Below the pieces are notes generated by a model. It had not been told where the DNA came from, ran no database searches, and worked only from the letters and a program-made list of their open reading frames with translations. Source: Pseudomonadota bacterium (GTDB taxonomy: Bacteria > Pseudomonadota > Gammaproteobacteria > Steroidobacterales > Steroidobacteraceae). From it: a stretch of DNA of 64,000 nt. Positions 1 through 9,188 of the stretch are shown one piece after another (position 1 is the stretch's first letter; every line of letters begins with the position of its first letter). A program made the translations under genes and the position numbers. The stretch is taken from assembly GCA_025356075.1 (NCBI GenBank), contig JANXUT010000064.1:26001-90000 (forward strand). Direction: 5' to 3'.

Positions 1-464
1 TTCGCCGCATCGAAATCCTCGTCCGTCAGCTCGAATCCCTTGACCTTGAACGGCACGCCGCTCGAAGGACTGGCAACGCCCATGATCGAGCCGTCCGGCG
101 CCGGCACGCGCGTCCAGTTCATCGAATTCGTCATCGGATCGCGATACAAGCGCCGCATCGCCCGGAACGGCAGCACGTCGGGGCCGGCGGCCACCGAGCC
201 GTCGGCCGGAGTCGACCCGACCAGTTCGGTGAGTTCCGTCGGATAGCGCTGGTAGTGCGCGAAGTAGCGACCGATCGCCGCGCGGTACTCGTGGCCGATC
301 CAGAGGAGTTCGCCCTCGTGCTCGCGCTGGATGGCTGCGCGCGTGACTTCGCCGGCGCGGGCGAGCAGGAGCCCGATCAGGACGACGAGGAACAGCAGTC
401 CGAGGTAGGTGAAGCCGCCCTCGCGGCCGGGCCTGCGGTCACCAGCTCGCATAAGCCGTGCCAT
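1..464 (-). CDS. Prepilin-like protein, 3' end cut by window edge
   Basis: A basic leader ending in Gly-Gly is followed by Phe and a roughly 20-residue hydrophobic helix, the layout of a type IV prepilin/pseudopilin N-terminus processed by prepilin peptidase. 154 codons are visible and the C-terminus lies outside the window. Unlike the other prepilins here, residue +5 of the mature form is Gly instead of Glu (FTYLG rather than FTLLE); loss of Glu5 is typical of tip pseudopilins such as GspK, but that assignment is only an inference. Two in-frame ATGs (464 and 452) are possible starts; both overlap the end of the preceding gene, as expected in this operon. Confidence 0.75.
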   Translation of the reverse strand, partial: MARLMRAGDRRPGREGGFTYLGLLFLVVLIGLLLARAGEVTRAAIQREHEGELLWIGHEYRAAIGRYFAHYQRYPTELTELVGSTPADGSVAAGPDVLPFRAMRRLYRDPMTNSMNWTRVPAPDGSIMGVASPSSGVPFKVKGFELTDEDFDAA

Positions 465-819
465 CCTCGGCGGTCCCCTCCGCGCCGCTCTTGACGTCCC
501 TGATGCCGTTGTCCTCCGGTTCCTCGGCGTGGATGACGACCCACTTGTCCGCGACCTTGGCGATTGGATCGACCGGGATCGAACGCAGGTACTTCCGATC
601 GACCAGCAGCGCGAGCGTCTCCGGATACTTGCCGGTGTCGCCGTAGAACTTGTCGATGGACTCGCGCAGCGTCGCAATGTCCTGACGCAGCACCGCTTCC
701 TTCGAGCGCTCGAGCGACTTGAAGTAGCGCGGCACCGCGATGGTGAGCAGCGTCGCGATGATTGCCATCACGACGAGGAGCTCGAGGAGCGTGAAGCCCG
801 AGCGACGCCTACCACTCAC
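439..819 (-). CDS. Type II secretion/pilus pseudopilin (GspG-like)
   Basis: 126-residue protein. A short basic leader (SGRRRSG) precedes FTLLELLVVM, the prepilin cleavage site with Glu at mature +5, then a hydrophobic helix and a small soluble head. It should be inserted in the inner membrane, cleaved and methylated by prepilin peptidase (not in this window) and built into the pseudopilus. The GTG at 819 is chosen because it keeps the normal short leader and overlaps the upstream stop by 11 nt. A longer frame to 882 would only add sequence that shadows the upstream gene. Member of the 1-9620 operon. Confidence 0.85.
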   Translation of the reverse strand: MSGRRRSGFTLLELLVVMAIIATLLTIAVPRYFKSLERSKEAVLRQDIATLRESIDKFYGDTGKYPETLALLVDRKYLRSIPVDPIAKVADKWVVIHAEEPEDNGIRDVKSGAEGTAEDGTAYASW

Positions 820-1291
820 GGTATGGCACTCCGTTGAGGCCCGTTCGTGAGGAGCGGCTGTAGACGTCGTAGACGTCCTCACCCGACTGCGGGTCGTCCG
901 GCGGACTTGCGTAGCTGCGCAGCCCCCAGGTGTCGGCGGCCGGTGCGCTCGCGTCGGGCCAGAAGGGGTCGCGCGGAATACTCCTCAGGAAGTAGAGCTT
1001 CGCGCCCTCCTTCGGGCTGGTCACATCCTCGACGCCGCTGACCAGGATGCCAAGGTCCGGCGGGTAGCCGGTCCTGTCGATCTCCTTCTTCATCCTGCCG
1101 TCGTCGAAGGCGCGCTTGTAGGCGTCGATGCCCTCGCGGATCGTCTTCAGCGCGTGCTTGAGCTCCGTTTCCCGCTGCCGCTGGTAAATGAGCTGGGCCG
1201 AGGGCACGACCGCGGTCGCGAGCAGCGCCACGATCGCGATCGTGATCACAAGCTCGATGATCGTGAAGCCGCGGCTCTTCATAGGGCTCAT
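809..1291 (-). CDS. Type II secretion/pilus pseudopilin
   Basis: 160-residue prepilin: MSPMKSRG leader, then FTIIELVITIAIVALLATAV with Glu at mature +5. The head contains a DPFWPDA stretch typical of pseudopilin C-terminal loops. ATG 1291 or ATG 1282 could start translation; either leaves about 22-31 nt after the secretin stop. Part of the operon; likely a minor pseudopilin, but which Gsp class is not decidable by eye. Confidence 0.85.
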   Translation of the reverse strand: MSPMKSRGFTIIELVITIAIVALLATAVVPSAQLIYQRQRETELKHALKTIREGIDAYKRAFDDGRMKKEIDRTGYPPDLGILVSGVEDVTSPKEGAKLYFLRSIPRDPFWPDASAPAADTWGLRSYASPPDDPQSGEDVYDVYSRSSRTGLNGVPYREW

Positions 1292-1313
1292 GGTCCGCGG
1301 CACCGGCACTCGG

Positions 1314-3731
1314 TTACTGCGTGACCGCGAGCTTGAGCGGCGTACTCGGCGTCGAGGCAATCGCGACACCGTCGGCACCCACCAGAACGACCTGCGAGCT
1401 GATCGACACCGGGCGAGCGGCAACCACCTTGAAGCGCATCCTGAGCAAAGTGCCGCCGCCCGCGACCGGCGCATCGGCCGTGCCGGCAAGCTCCAACTGC
1501 ACGCCGCCCGGTTTCAGATCCACCTTCGGCGAGTCGCCCGAGGAGCCAAGATCCCCGGGCTCCGCGCTCACGAGCTGCAGGGCGCTTGCATCGAAGCGCA
1601 CCTGCGCGCGCACCCGGCCGAGCGCCTCGGCGGAGGAAAGCTTGAGGGCCACCTCGATCTCCTCGCCGACCTTGGCCGAGTCCGGGCCCTCGGTCGTGAT
1701 CACGGGCTTGCCGGGCGGTGCCTGGGGGGCCGCATCGGCGGTGCGCTCGGCACCTGCTTCCGACGCCGCGGCAGGCGCCACTACGCTCGAGGCGAGCTGT
1801 GCGGGCGCCGCGTGCGGGGCTGCCGGCGGCGGTGCCTGCAGACTGCTGGCGCCGGCGCTCTGGAAGCTGAGGCCGCCGCCAGTCGTCGCGGAATTGCCGG
1901 TCCCGCCGGTCGGCGCGACGTATGCCGCCCCGCTCGCGAGCGGTGCCGCGCGCGTGCCGGACTCCGTGCCATACCAGAATTCCGTCATGTCGCTCGACGG
2001 GCGGCTCTGCGCGCGGATGATCCGGGGCGTGATCGACAGCACGATCTCGTTCTTGTCGATGGACCGGCCCTTGGTACCGAACAGGTGCCCGAGGATCGGC
2101 AGGTCGCCGAGGCCGGGAATGTGCGAGGAGGTGCGCCGGTCGCTGTCCTGGATGAGGCCGGCAAGCACTTGGGTCTCGCCGTCCTTGAGCTCCAGCGTGG
2201 TGTTGGCGTTGCGCGTGCCGATCTTGTAGGCGGTGGTCGACCCGACATTGACCGTATCGGTGATCGAACTCACCTCGAGCCCGAGCTTGATGCCGACATT
2301 GCCATCGAGATGGATGGTCGGCGTCACATCAAGCGACAGTCCGACCTCGAGGTACTGGACGTTGCTGGTCGAGAACGCGCCGCCGACCGTCGAGGTCGTG
2401 CCCTGCGTGATCACCGGGACCCGGTCGCCGATCAGGATCTTAGCCTTTTCCTTGTTCTTCGCGCGGATCCGCGGGCTCGCGAGCACGTTGCCGAGGCTCG
2501 TCGTCTTGGTCAGGTCGAGCCCCGCCTTGAGCGAGGAGCCGGAGATCAGGATCGTGCTTGGGTTGATGTGGTTGAGGGTCGTCAGCGGCACGGGACTCAA
2601 GGAGGAGGTCGTGCCGATCGTGCCGGTGCCCGTCCCCGTGCTGTTCGGCACCGAGATGTTGGCTGACACGCCGGCGGGATAGCTGATGCCGATCTGGTCG
2701 GCGAGGCTGCGCGTGATCTCGACCACCTCGACCTCGAGCATGACCTCCGGCTCCGACACGTCGAGCGAGGCGATCAGCTTCTCCGCCATGCGGATGTGCT
2801 CGGGCGTGTCGCGCATAACGACCGTGCTCGACCGCTCATCGACGTAGAGCGTCTTGGCGCCGAGGACAGTCTTCAGCATCGACTCGGCATCCTTCGGAGC
2901 GGCATTGGTGAGATAGAACGTGTGAACGATCTCGTCGAGGTAGTCCTTCTGCTTGGCCGCCGTATTCGGGTACACCAGCACCATGTTCTCGGACAGCACC
3001 TGACGTGCCAACTGGTTCTGGGTCAGGATCAGGTCTATCGCGGACTCCACCGGCACCTGGCTCACGAAGATCGTCGTCTTTGAGTCTGACTTCACGTCCT
3101 TGTCGAAAATGAAGTTGATGCCGGTCTGCCGCGCCAGCACCTCGAAGACCATCTTCGTGGGCGCATCGCGGAACTGCAGCGTCACCGGTCGGCTGTCGGC
3201 GCCATGCAGGCGCGGCGAGACGTTGATGGGCCCACGCGCGACGTCGATCTTGCCGGCGGCGGCGATCGCCGGCGTGAAACCGGGGTCCTCGGCCAGCACG
3301 GCCCGCACCTCGGCGTCCGCCTGGTCGAGCTGGTGGGTGGCGAGCAGCTGCTCGGCCTTGGCCACCCGCTCGGCGTGGCGCTTGTTCGCGTCCACCCCCT
3401 CGAGGCCACGCCGTGCCCGCTCGTTGCCGGGCTCAATCACGAGCACGCGACGGTAGCTCACCCGTGCGTCCTCGGCGCGGCCTGCGGCCCGCGCGTTGTC
3501 GGCATCGGCGATCAGCTTCTGCACGGCCGCTTCCTTGCGTGCCCGGAGATCGAGCCGAAATTCCAAATTGCTGGGTTCGTTCTTGACCGCCTGCTCGAGC
3601 TTGGCGACGCCCTCCTCGTAGGCCCCGCGGTCGATGGCCGCGAGACCGTCGCGATGAATCTGGTCCGCTGCGCAGCCGGCGAGGCCCGCCAGCAGTAGTA
3701 GGGTCGCCATGCGTTTCGGCGTCGAGTTCAC
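1314..3731 (-). CDS. Secretin lipoprotein with C-terminal cohesin-like domain (GspD/PilQ/MshL family)
   Basis: 805-residue outer-membrane secretin. Residues 1-20 form a lipoprotein signal (LAGLAGC, Cys20). Residues about 25-160 carry TPR-like helices. The N-domains (about 180-330; residues 183-260 STN-like) precede the conserved secretin core (about 330-575, with VPVITQG and IPGLGDLPILGHLF motifs). After a Pro/Ala-rich linker (600-675), residues about 677-805 look like a cohesin-type beta-sandwich (AQVRFDASALQLVSA, GTLLRMRFKV). The N-terminal lipid and TPRs could replace a separate pilotin. The cohesin tail is known from some MshL/GspD-like secretins of environmental proteobacteria; its ligand here is unknown. 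The upstream PilP-like stop overlaps its ATG by 4 nt. Confidence 0.93.
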   Translation of the reverse strand: MNSTPKRMATLLLLAGLAGCAADQIHRDGLAAIDRGAYEEGVAKLEQAVKNEPSNLEFRLDLRARKEAAVQKLIADADNARAAGRAEDARVSYRRVLVIEPGNERARRGLEGVDANKRHAERVAKAEQLLATHQLDQADAEVRAVLAEDPGFTPAIAAAGKIDVARGPINVSPRLHGADSRPVTLQFRDAPTKMVFEVLARQTGINFIFDKDVKSDSKTTIFVSQVPVESAIDLILTQNQLARQVLSENMVLVYPNTAAKQKDYLDEIVHTFYLTNAAPKDAESMLKTVLGAKTLYVDERSSTVVMRDTPEHIRMAEKLIASLDVSEPEVMLEVEVVEITRSLADQIGISYPAGVSANISVPNSTGTGTGTIGTTSSLSPVPLTTLNHINPSTILISGSSLKAGLDLTKTTSLGNVLASPRIRAKNKEKAKILIGDRVPVITQGTTSTVGGAFSTSNVQYLEVGLSLDVTPTIHLDGNVGIKLGLEVSSITDTVNVGSTTAYKIGTRNANTTLELKDGETQVLAGLIQDSDRRTSSHIPGLGDLPILGHLFGTKGRSIDKNEIVLSITPRIIRAQSRPSSDMTEFWYGTESGTRAAPLASGAAYVAPTGGTGNSATTGGGLSFQSAGASSLQAPPPAAPHAAPAQLASSVVAPAAASEAGAERTADAAPQAPPGKPVITTEGPDSAKVGEEIEVALKLSSAEALGRVRAQVRFDASALQLVSAEPGDLGSSGDSPKVDLKPGGVQLELAGTADAPVAGGGTLLRMRFKVVAARPVSISSQVVLVGADGVAIASTPSTPLKLAVTQ

Positions 3732-4330
3732 TGGGAGGCTCCGATTGAAAGCGCCTGCTCAATATTCAGCGGCAGGTAGTTGAAGGTGAGCTGGCCGTTC
3801 GCCGCGCTCTTGAATTCGTAGACGCCGTCAAGCCGGTCGCCAACGTGCGCATCGATGACCCGGTCGCCGCGCGCGAGGAAGTAGACCGCCTGCGCGCCGG
3901 AGGGCGCGTAGCTGCCGAGGACCGTGTACGGAAACGGCGGAGCGGTCGGCGGTGGTGGCGGCTCTGCCTTGGCGGGCGGTGGTGGCGGCGGCGCCACGTA
4001 CCAACTGTGCCGCGCAAAGAGGTCGGCGGCGCTGGATGAGTCGGCGACACGGGCCTGCCCCAGCAGCGTGGGCTTGGCGACCACCGCGGCCCGCGCCTTG
4101 GCCTGTGCGCCCGCACGCGCGAGCGCCCGGGCGCGTGCCGCGGCGAGCTCGGCGTCCTGCGCGGTCGCGCTCAGGGTCGGCGGTCGCAGCCGCTGGTAGG
4201 CGAGGTATCCGGGCGGTGCTGCGAGCAGCACCGCCGCGAGCGCGAACAGGAGCCGGCGTTTCGTGCGCGGACCCAGTCCCGCCACCGGTACCGGCAGGCT
4301 CCAGGTGGTCACTGTCGGCACGGTGCTCAT
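3728..4330 (-). CDS. PilP/GspC-like periplasmic linker protein
   Basis: 200 residues: a cytoplasmic N-terminus, one transmembrane helix (about 27-46), an Ala/Arg-rich helical stretch, proline-rich runs (about 113-130) and a C-terminal beta domain (GSYAPSGAQAVYFLARGDRVIDAHVGDRLDGVYEF) of the kind PilP and GspC use to touch the secretin N-domains. It sits directly before the secretin gene, overlapping by 4 nt. It resembles small PilP-like partners in hybrid type II systems; naming it GspC would also be defensible. Confidence 0.7.
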   Translation of the reverse strand: MSTVPTVTTWSLPVPVAGLGPRTKRRLLFALAAVLLAAPPGYLAYQRLRPPTLSATAQDAELAAARARALARAGAQAKARAAVVAKPTLLGQARVADSSSAADLFARHSWYVAPPPPPPAKAEPPPPPTAPPFPYTVLGSYAPSGAQAVYFLARGDRVIDAHVGDRLDGVYEFKSAANGQLTFNYLPLNIEQALSIGASQ

Positions 4331-4983
4331 GGCGCGCTCCGCGTGAACAAGGTCAGGCGCAGGTTCGCCTCGACGACGCCATCGCCCACGAGCTTCCGTT
4401 CGATGGACAGCTCGCTGATCGCCGCGCTCGGCAGGGCCTTCAGCGTCGCATCGATGAACTGACGCACCTGCGGATAGGGGCCGGTGACCGGAAAGCTGAC
4501 GTTGTAGCGCACGACGTTGCCGGTCTTGGTGGCGTTGGCCTCGTACTTGCCGGTATCGATGGAGAGGCGCGCGGCATCGGCCTGCTGCAGCAGCACCGCG
4601 AGCAACGCGGGCATCTCGGTGCGAGTCGGTAGAGTTCGGAGCGCCGCCGCCGGATCCGAGCGTACCGCCAGCGGCGCACTCAACGCCTGGTTGCTCGCGG
4701 TCGCGAGGTCGGCCCGCATCGTCGCAACCTCATCGATCATCCGCAGGTGCGTCGAAACGAAGAACAGGCCGCTCGCGACCAGCAGCGCGAGCCCGATGAG
4801 TCCGGTGCGGCCGGTGCGGCTGACCGCCCATGCGATCTGTGGCAGCCATTCGTGGTTGAGCCGCGTGGCCAGCCTGCCGAGCGGCGCGAGGGCATCGGAC
4901 CGCCGCGTCGCCGGCGCACGCGCGTTCGCCGCGGCGCTCGCCGGCGAGATCGCCGCGGGGGTGACGGCGCGCGTCTCGCTCAT
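4327..4983 (-). CDS. PilO/GspM-like assembly protein
   Basis: 218 residues with a transmembrane helix (IGLALLVASGLFFVST, about 65-82), a coiled-coil region and a C-terminal ferredoxin-like domain (NVVRYNVSFPVTGPYPQVRQF). PilO and GspM pair with PilN/GspL in the inner-membrane platform. ATG 4983 overlaps the preceding stop as ATGA; the frame extends farther upstream only as a shadow of the PilN-like gene. Confidence 0.75.
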   Translation of the reverse strand: MSETRAVTPAAISPASAAANARAPATRRSDALAPLGRLATRLNHEWLPQIAWAVSRTGRTGLIGLALLVASGLFFVSTHLRMIDEVATMRADLATASNQALSAPLAVRSDPAAALRTLPTRTEMPALLAVLLQQADAARLSIDTGKYEANATKTGNVVRYNVSFPVTGPYPQVRQFIDATLKALPSAAISELSIERKLVGDGVVEANLRLTLFTRSAP

Positions 4984-5498
4984 GTCCGCCACTCCGCGGC
5001 CAGCTTGATGCGCACCGGATGCTCCGGGTCGTCCTTGCGGCGTTCGTGGCTCTCGAGCATCGGGTAGCGAAGCACCTTGCTCTGCTGGAGCCGCACGAGG
5101 TACGCGAGCGCATCCGGCAGCGTGCGGGCCTCCGCCGTGATCCGGACGGTGTGCTTGGACGGGTCCGGTGCAACCTCGAGCAACGAGACCTTGTCCGACA
5201 GGTCGTGGCTTGCGCTCTCGAGCTCCGACAGCAGCAGTGTCCACGGGACCGCCAGCTCGCTTGCGACGGCGGCGGCCTCCTCGGCCGCCTTCTGGTCGCC
5301 CGGGTTGACGGCCCGGTGCGGAGTCGCGATCGCGCCGAGGCGTGCATCAAGCCGGTTGCGCTCGGTGAGCTTGGCGTCGAAGGCAACCCCGACGCCGATC
5401 GCGGCCGCGACCCCGATCGCGCACAGCGCAGCGCCCGCCCACGGCGCACGGTGAACCGGGGCCGCGAAATCGAGCCGCAGGCGCCCTGGCGCTCTCAC
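4980..5498 (-). CDS. PilN/GspL-like assembly protein
   Basis: 172 residues: short cytoplasmic N-terminus, a transmembrane helix (GAALCAIGVAAAIGVGVAF), a coiled coil and a C-terminal ferredoxin-like fold (KHTVRITAEARTLPDALAYL). The GTG at 5498 overlaps the PilM-like stop as GTGA, the coupling used through this operon. It probably anchors the PilM-like protein at the membrane and dimerises with the PilO-like protein. Confidence 0.72.
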   Translation of the reverse strand: MRAPGRLRLDFAAPVHRAPWAGAALCAIGVAAAIGVGVAFDAKLTERNRLDARLGAIATPHRAVNPGDQKAAEEAAAVASELAVPWTLLLSELESASHDLSDKVSLLEVAPDPSKHTVRITAEARTLPDALAYLVRLQQSKVLRYPMLESHERRKDDPEHPVRIKLAAEWRT

Positions 5499-6310
5499 GC
5501 GTACACCCGCTGCAGGAGCGCAAGTTCGTGGGTGGCCCCGTTCGCGTGCCCGTCGTCCTCGAGCCATTCGAGCTCGCTGTCCTTGAGCGCGGTGCCCGCG
5601 CGCATCCACACCGGCGCATCGACGAACATGCGGTTGACCGCACCGGCAGCGCGCGTCATCCGCCCGAACGCCTGGAGGCGTTCGAGCTCGATCATCCAGT
5701 CGGCGGACAGTCGCGCCATGTGCACCCGGTCCCAGGCGCCGTTCGAGAGGTGCACCGCCGACAGCGAGCCATCGTCGAGGCTGACGAACCAGGCATCGTC
5801 CGGCGGCAGGCGGTGGCGCCAGGCATTGAAAGCCACGACCAGTTGCGGCTGCAGCGAGGCGAGCTTCAGCCGCGCGCCGGCAAGCACGTCCTCGAGCGAG
5901 CTGCGCAGCTGTCCTGGCATCGCGCAGGCGACGCAGGAGCGTCCCGGTGCCGTGTCGGCGAGCGTCACGGCCCAGTCGACGAGGCCCTCGCCGAAGGTAT
6001 CCGCCAGCACGTAGCGCGCGTGGGTCAAGCGGGCGTCGGCATCGAGCCGCGTGGTCGGCCAGCTGACGATGCCGTAGCGGGCCCAGGGGTCGGCGATGAC
6101 GACGCGGGCCGCGGCGTCCTGCCAGGTCGGCTCGGCCAGCACCTTGGCGAGGCAGGCGAATGCGGGCCGAATGTCGTTGGCGTTGCCGCCGGGCACCGCA
6201 ACCTCGGTGGCCGCACCGACGCGCGGCTTGAGGCCCCGCTCGCGACGCGCCAGCGCGATCTTGCGCGGCGCGACGTAGATCGCGATCTCGTCACGCCAGA
6301 GCGGTGACAC
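5495..6310 (-). CDS. PilM-like cytoplasmic assembly protein
   Basis: 271 residues without transmembrane helices. Position between the ATPase gene and the PilN-like gene, plus dispersed beta/alpha segments (ARVVIADPWARYGIVSW, VDWAVTLADT, AWFVSLDDGSLSAVHL), suggest an actin-like PilM/GspL-cytoplasmic protein; the primary-sequence match is weak, so the call rests mainly on context. GTG 6310 overlaps the end of the ATPase gene by 20 nt. Three closely spaced cysteines (SCVACAM) are odd for this family. Confidence 0.6.
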   Translation of the reverse strand: MSPLWRDEIAIYVAPRKIALARRERGLKPRVGAATEVAVPGGNANDIRPAFACLAKVLAEPTWQDAAARVVIADPWARYGIVSWPTTRLDADARLTHARYVLADTFGEGLVDWAVTLADTAPGRSCVACAMPGQLRSSLEDVLAGARLKLASLQPQLVVAFNAWRHRLPPDDAWFVSLDDGSLSAVHLSNGAWDRVHMARLSADWMIELERLQAFGRMTRAAGAVNRMFVDAPVWMRAGTALKDSELEWLEDDGHANGATHELALLQRVYA

Positions 6311-8006
6311 GGTTGGCCTCCAGCAAGGTGGTGATGCCGCGCTTGACGAGGTCGAGCGCCGCGGTGCGGATGAGTCGCGAGCCGTTGGCTTCGGCGAGCT
6401 CCTTGAGGCGCCGCGCCGGTGCCCGCGCGACGATCGCCTCGCGGAGCTCATCGTTGAGCACCAGGAGTTCACCGATCGCCTTGCGGCCCTTGTAGCCCGT
6501 GCCGCGACAGTGCGAACAGCCACGGCCGGCGCGGAAGCGCCAGTCGGAGGTAGCCGGCAGCAGCAGGCCCGACTGGTTGACGATATCGGCCGAGGGCTGC
6601 ACCGGCTCGCCGCACTGCTCGCAGATGACCCTGACCAGGCGTTGCGCCAGGATGCCGTTCAGCGCCGATACGAACGCGTAGGCGTCGACCTGCATGTGGG
6701 CGAAGCGGCCGAGCACGTCGAACACGTTGTTGGCGTGCACCGTGGTGAACACCAAGTGCCCGGTCAGGGCGGACTGGATCGCTATCTGTGCGGTCTCGGG
6801 GTCGCGGATTTCGCCGACCATGATCTTGTCCGGGTCGTGCCGCAGGATCGAACGCAGGCCGCGCGCGAAGGTCAGGCCCTTCTTCTCGTTGACCGGAATC
6901 TGCAGCACGCCCTGCAGCTGGTACTCGACCGGGTCCTCGATCGTCACGATCTTGTCGTGACCGGTGTTGGTCTCCGAGATCGCCGCGTAGAGCGTCGTCG
7001 TCTTGCCGCTGCCGGTCGGCCCGGTCACGAGCAGCATGCCGTAGGGCAGCTGCGACAGGCGCCGGATCCTGAGGACCACGTCCTCATCGAACCCGAGCGC
7101 GTCGAGCCTCAAGCCCTGCAGCTCGTCGGTCAGCGCCTGCTTGTCGAGGATGCGCAGCACCGCGTCCTCGCCGTGAACGCTCGGGATCACCGAGACGCGA
7201 AAGTCGATGGGCCGGCCCTTGAGCGCGAGCTTGAAGCGGCCGTCCTGCGGCACGCGGCGTTCGGCGATGTCGAGCTCGCTCATGACCTTGATGCGCGAGA
7301 TCACCTGTTCGCACAGTTCGCTGCCACCGAGCGTCGCGACGCTGACCAGCACGCCATCGACGCGATAGCGAACCGCGAGGCCGCCGGGGCGGGTCTCCAG
7401 GTGGATGTCGCTGGCGCCGGCCTTGAGCGCGTCGTAGACCGTCGAGTGCACAAGCTTCACGACCGGGCTTGAGTCGGCGTGGATTGATGCAAGCGACAAG
7501 TTCTCGATGCCGGAGTCGGGCGTGAGTTCAGCGGCCGTACCGAGCGCGGCGGCATCCATGGCCCGCAGGCCCTGCTCGTGCTTGGCGAGGTACGCCGTGA
7601 TCTCGCCCGCCGCCGCCAGGTGCCAGGCGAGCGGCTCTTGCACCTTCAGCTCGAGCCATGGTCGCAGCGTCGCATCGAACGGGTCGCTCATGACGGCGAG
7701 ATAGACGCCGTTGCGCCTCACGATCACGCAGCCACGCTTCGCCGCCTCGCCCGCACTCAGCAGGTTGAACGCCGGTGGCAGCGCCATCAACGAGGCGCTG
7801 TCGAGCACCGGAAAGCGGAACTTGGCGCCGAGCGCTGCCGCCAGCTGCTCGCCGTCAAGGCCGCTCGTTTCCGCCAGCACCGCGAGCGGCGCCCGTCCGC
7901 CGTTCGCGCTCGACTCGTGGGCCTTGCGCAAGAGCTCGTCGCTGAGCTCCGGGACCGGATCCCCGACCAGCGGCACCGGGCGCGCGTCGGACATCGCGGC
8001 GCTCAT
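6291..8006 (-). CDS. GspE/PilB family secretion ATPase
   Basis: 571 residues. N1-type domain (about 1-150), then the ATPase: Walker A GPTGSGKTT (329-337), Asp box around IVTIEDPVEYQL, Walker B IMVGEIRDPETA (395-406), His box LVFTTVHANN (418-427), and a four-cysteine zinc site (CEQC 462-465, CSHC 497-500) as in GspE. It powers pseudopilus assembly from the cytoplasmic face. ATG 8006 overlaps the gspF stop by 4 nt; an in-frame ATG four codons later is also possible. Confidence 0.96.
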   Translation of the reverse strand: MSAAMSDARPVPLVGDPVPELSDELLRKAHESSANGGRAPLAVLAETSGLDGEQLAAALGAKFRFPVLDSASLMALPPAFNLLSAGEAAKRGCVIVRRNGVYLAVMSDPFDATLRPWLELKVQEPLAWHLAAAGEITAYLAKHEQGLRAMDAAALGTAAELTPDSGIENLSLASIHADSSPVVKLVHSTVYDALKAGASDIHLETRPGGLAVRYRVDGVLVSVATLGGSELCEQVISRIKVMSELDIAERRVPQDGRFKLALKGRPIDFRVSVIPSVHGEDAVLRILDKQALTDELQGLRLDALGFDEDVVLRIRRLSQLPYGMLLVTGPTGSGKTTTLYAAISETNTGHDKIVTIEDPVEYQLQGVLQIPVNEKKGLTFARGLRSILRHDPDKIMVGEIRDPETAQIAIQSALTGHLVFTTVHANNVFDVLGRFAHMQVDAYAFVSALNGILAQRLVRVICEQCGEPVQPSADIVNQSGLLLPATSDWRFRAGRGCSHCRGTGYKGRKAIGELLVLNDELREAIVARAPARRLKELAEANGSRLIRTAALDLVKRGITTLLEANRVTALA

Positions 8007-9181
8007 CGGATGTTGCCCGCGAGCTCAAAGATCGGGAAGTACATCAGCACCACGACCCCGCCGATGACGAGTCCGATCACCGTCATCATCGCCGGCTCGA
8101 TCAGGCGGGTCGCGACGTCGACCCAGCGCGACAGCTCCTCGTCGTAGAACGAGGCGATGCGTTCCATCATCTCGCCCATGTTGCCGCTGCGCTCGCCGAC
8201 GCGAAGCATCCGCTCCGCCACCGGCGTAGTCAGGCCCTGGGCGGTGAGCGACTCGGTCAGCGACTGGCCCTCACGCACTGCGCGCGTCGCTGCCGCGAGG
8301 CGCGGCTGCGAAGCGGCGGCCAGGAGGCCGCGGGTCATCTCGAAGGCGGTCACCACCGGCAGGCCGCCGCGCAGCAGCATCCCGACCGTCCGGTAGAGCC
8401 GCGCCAGCTGATAGAGCTGCAGCTGGCGACCGATGGTCGGAATGCGGGTGAAGGCACGGCCGACCGCGGCGCGAAAGCTCGGCCGCAGGATGATCTGCAC
8501 GATGACGCCGACGAACACCAGGAATGCGGCCAGCACCGCGCCGCCGTGTGCGTCGAGCAGCTGCCCCCACTTCATCAGCATCCTGGAAGCGAACGGCAGC
8601 TCCCCGCCCATCTCCTCGTAGATGCCGGAGAACCGGGGTACGACGTAGGCGACGAGGAACAGCACCACCACGGTGCCCGCACCGAGCAGCACCGCCGGAT
8701 AGATCGAGGCGTTGATGAGCCGCTTCTTCAGGAGGTCGATCTGCTCCTGGTAGGCGACGAAGCGCTTGAGCGCCTCGGAGATCACGCCGCTGCGCTCGCT
8801 CGCTCGTACCGTCGCGACATAGAGCGCCGGGAAGCTGCTCGGGAACTCACCAAGCGCAACCGACAGGCTGTTGCCCTCGTAGAGCCGACTGCGTATCCCT
8901 TCGAGGACGTTGCGCACGGCAACGTCGCGCTCCTTCTCCGTCAGCGCCTCGATGGCCTCGACCAGCGACAGGCCCGCATCGAGCAGTGCGACGAGCTCGT
9001 TGCTGAACTGCACCAGCGACAGGCGCGCGCGGCCGGCACGGCGCAGGCGCGCCACCTCGATCGCAAGCACCCGGAGGCCTCGCGCCAGCGCCTGGCGGCG
9101 CGCATCGGCCTCGTCGATCGCGTCCATCTCGTGGGTCGCGACCGCGTGGGCTGTATCGAGGGCGGTGATTCTGAAACGCAT
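8003..9181 (-). CDS. GspF/PilC family inner-membrane platform protein
   Basis: 392 residues with two repeated T2SSF domains and three transmembrane segments (near 165-190, 215-235 and 370-390). Conserved pieces include LLDAGLSLVEAIEAL, ASERSGVISEAL and the second-domain counterpart RVGERSGNMGEMM. It contacts the ATPase and converts hydrolysis into pseudopilin insertion. It starts 7 nt after gspG. Confidence 0.95.
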   Translation of the reverse strand: MRFRITALDTAHAVATHEMDAIDEADARRQALARGLRVLAIEVARLRRAGRARLSLVQFSNELVALLDAGLSLVEAIEALTEKERDVAVRNVLEGIRSRLYEGNSLSVALGEFPSSFPALYVATVRASERSGVISEALKRFVAYQEQIDLLKKRLINASIYPAVLLGAGTVVVLFLVAYVVPRFSGIYEEMGGELPFASRMLMKWGQLLDAHGGAVLAAFLVFVGVIVQIILRPSFRAAVGRAFTRIPTIGRQLQLYQLARLYRTVGMLLRGGLPVVTAFEMTRGLLAAASQPRLAAATRAVREGQSLTESLTAQGLTTPVAERMLRVGERSGNMGEMMERIASFYDEELSRWVDVATRLIEPAMMTVIGLVIGGVVVLMYFPIFELAGNIR

Positions 9182-9188
9182 GCTTGGG

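Noticed and set aside
450..464. Sigma-54-like TGGCACG-N4-ATGC at the start of the last pseudopilin gene
   Set aside because: It overlaps the start codon, has a -12 mismatch and lies inside a tightly coupled operon; chance match.
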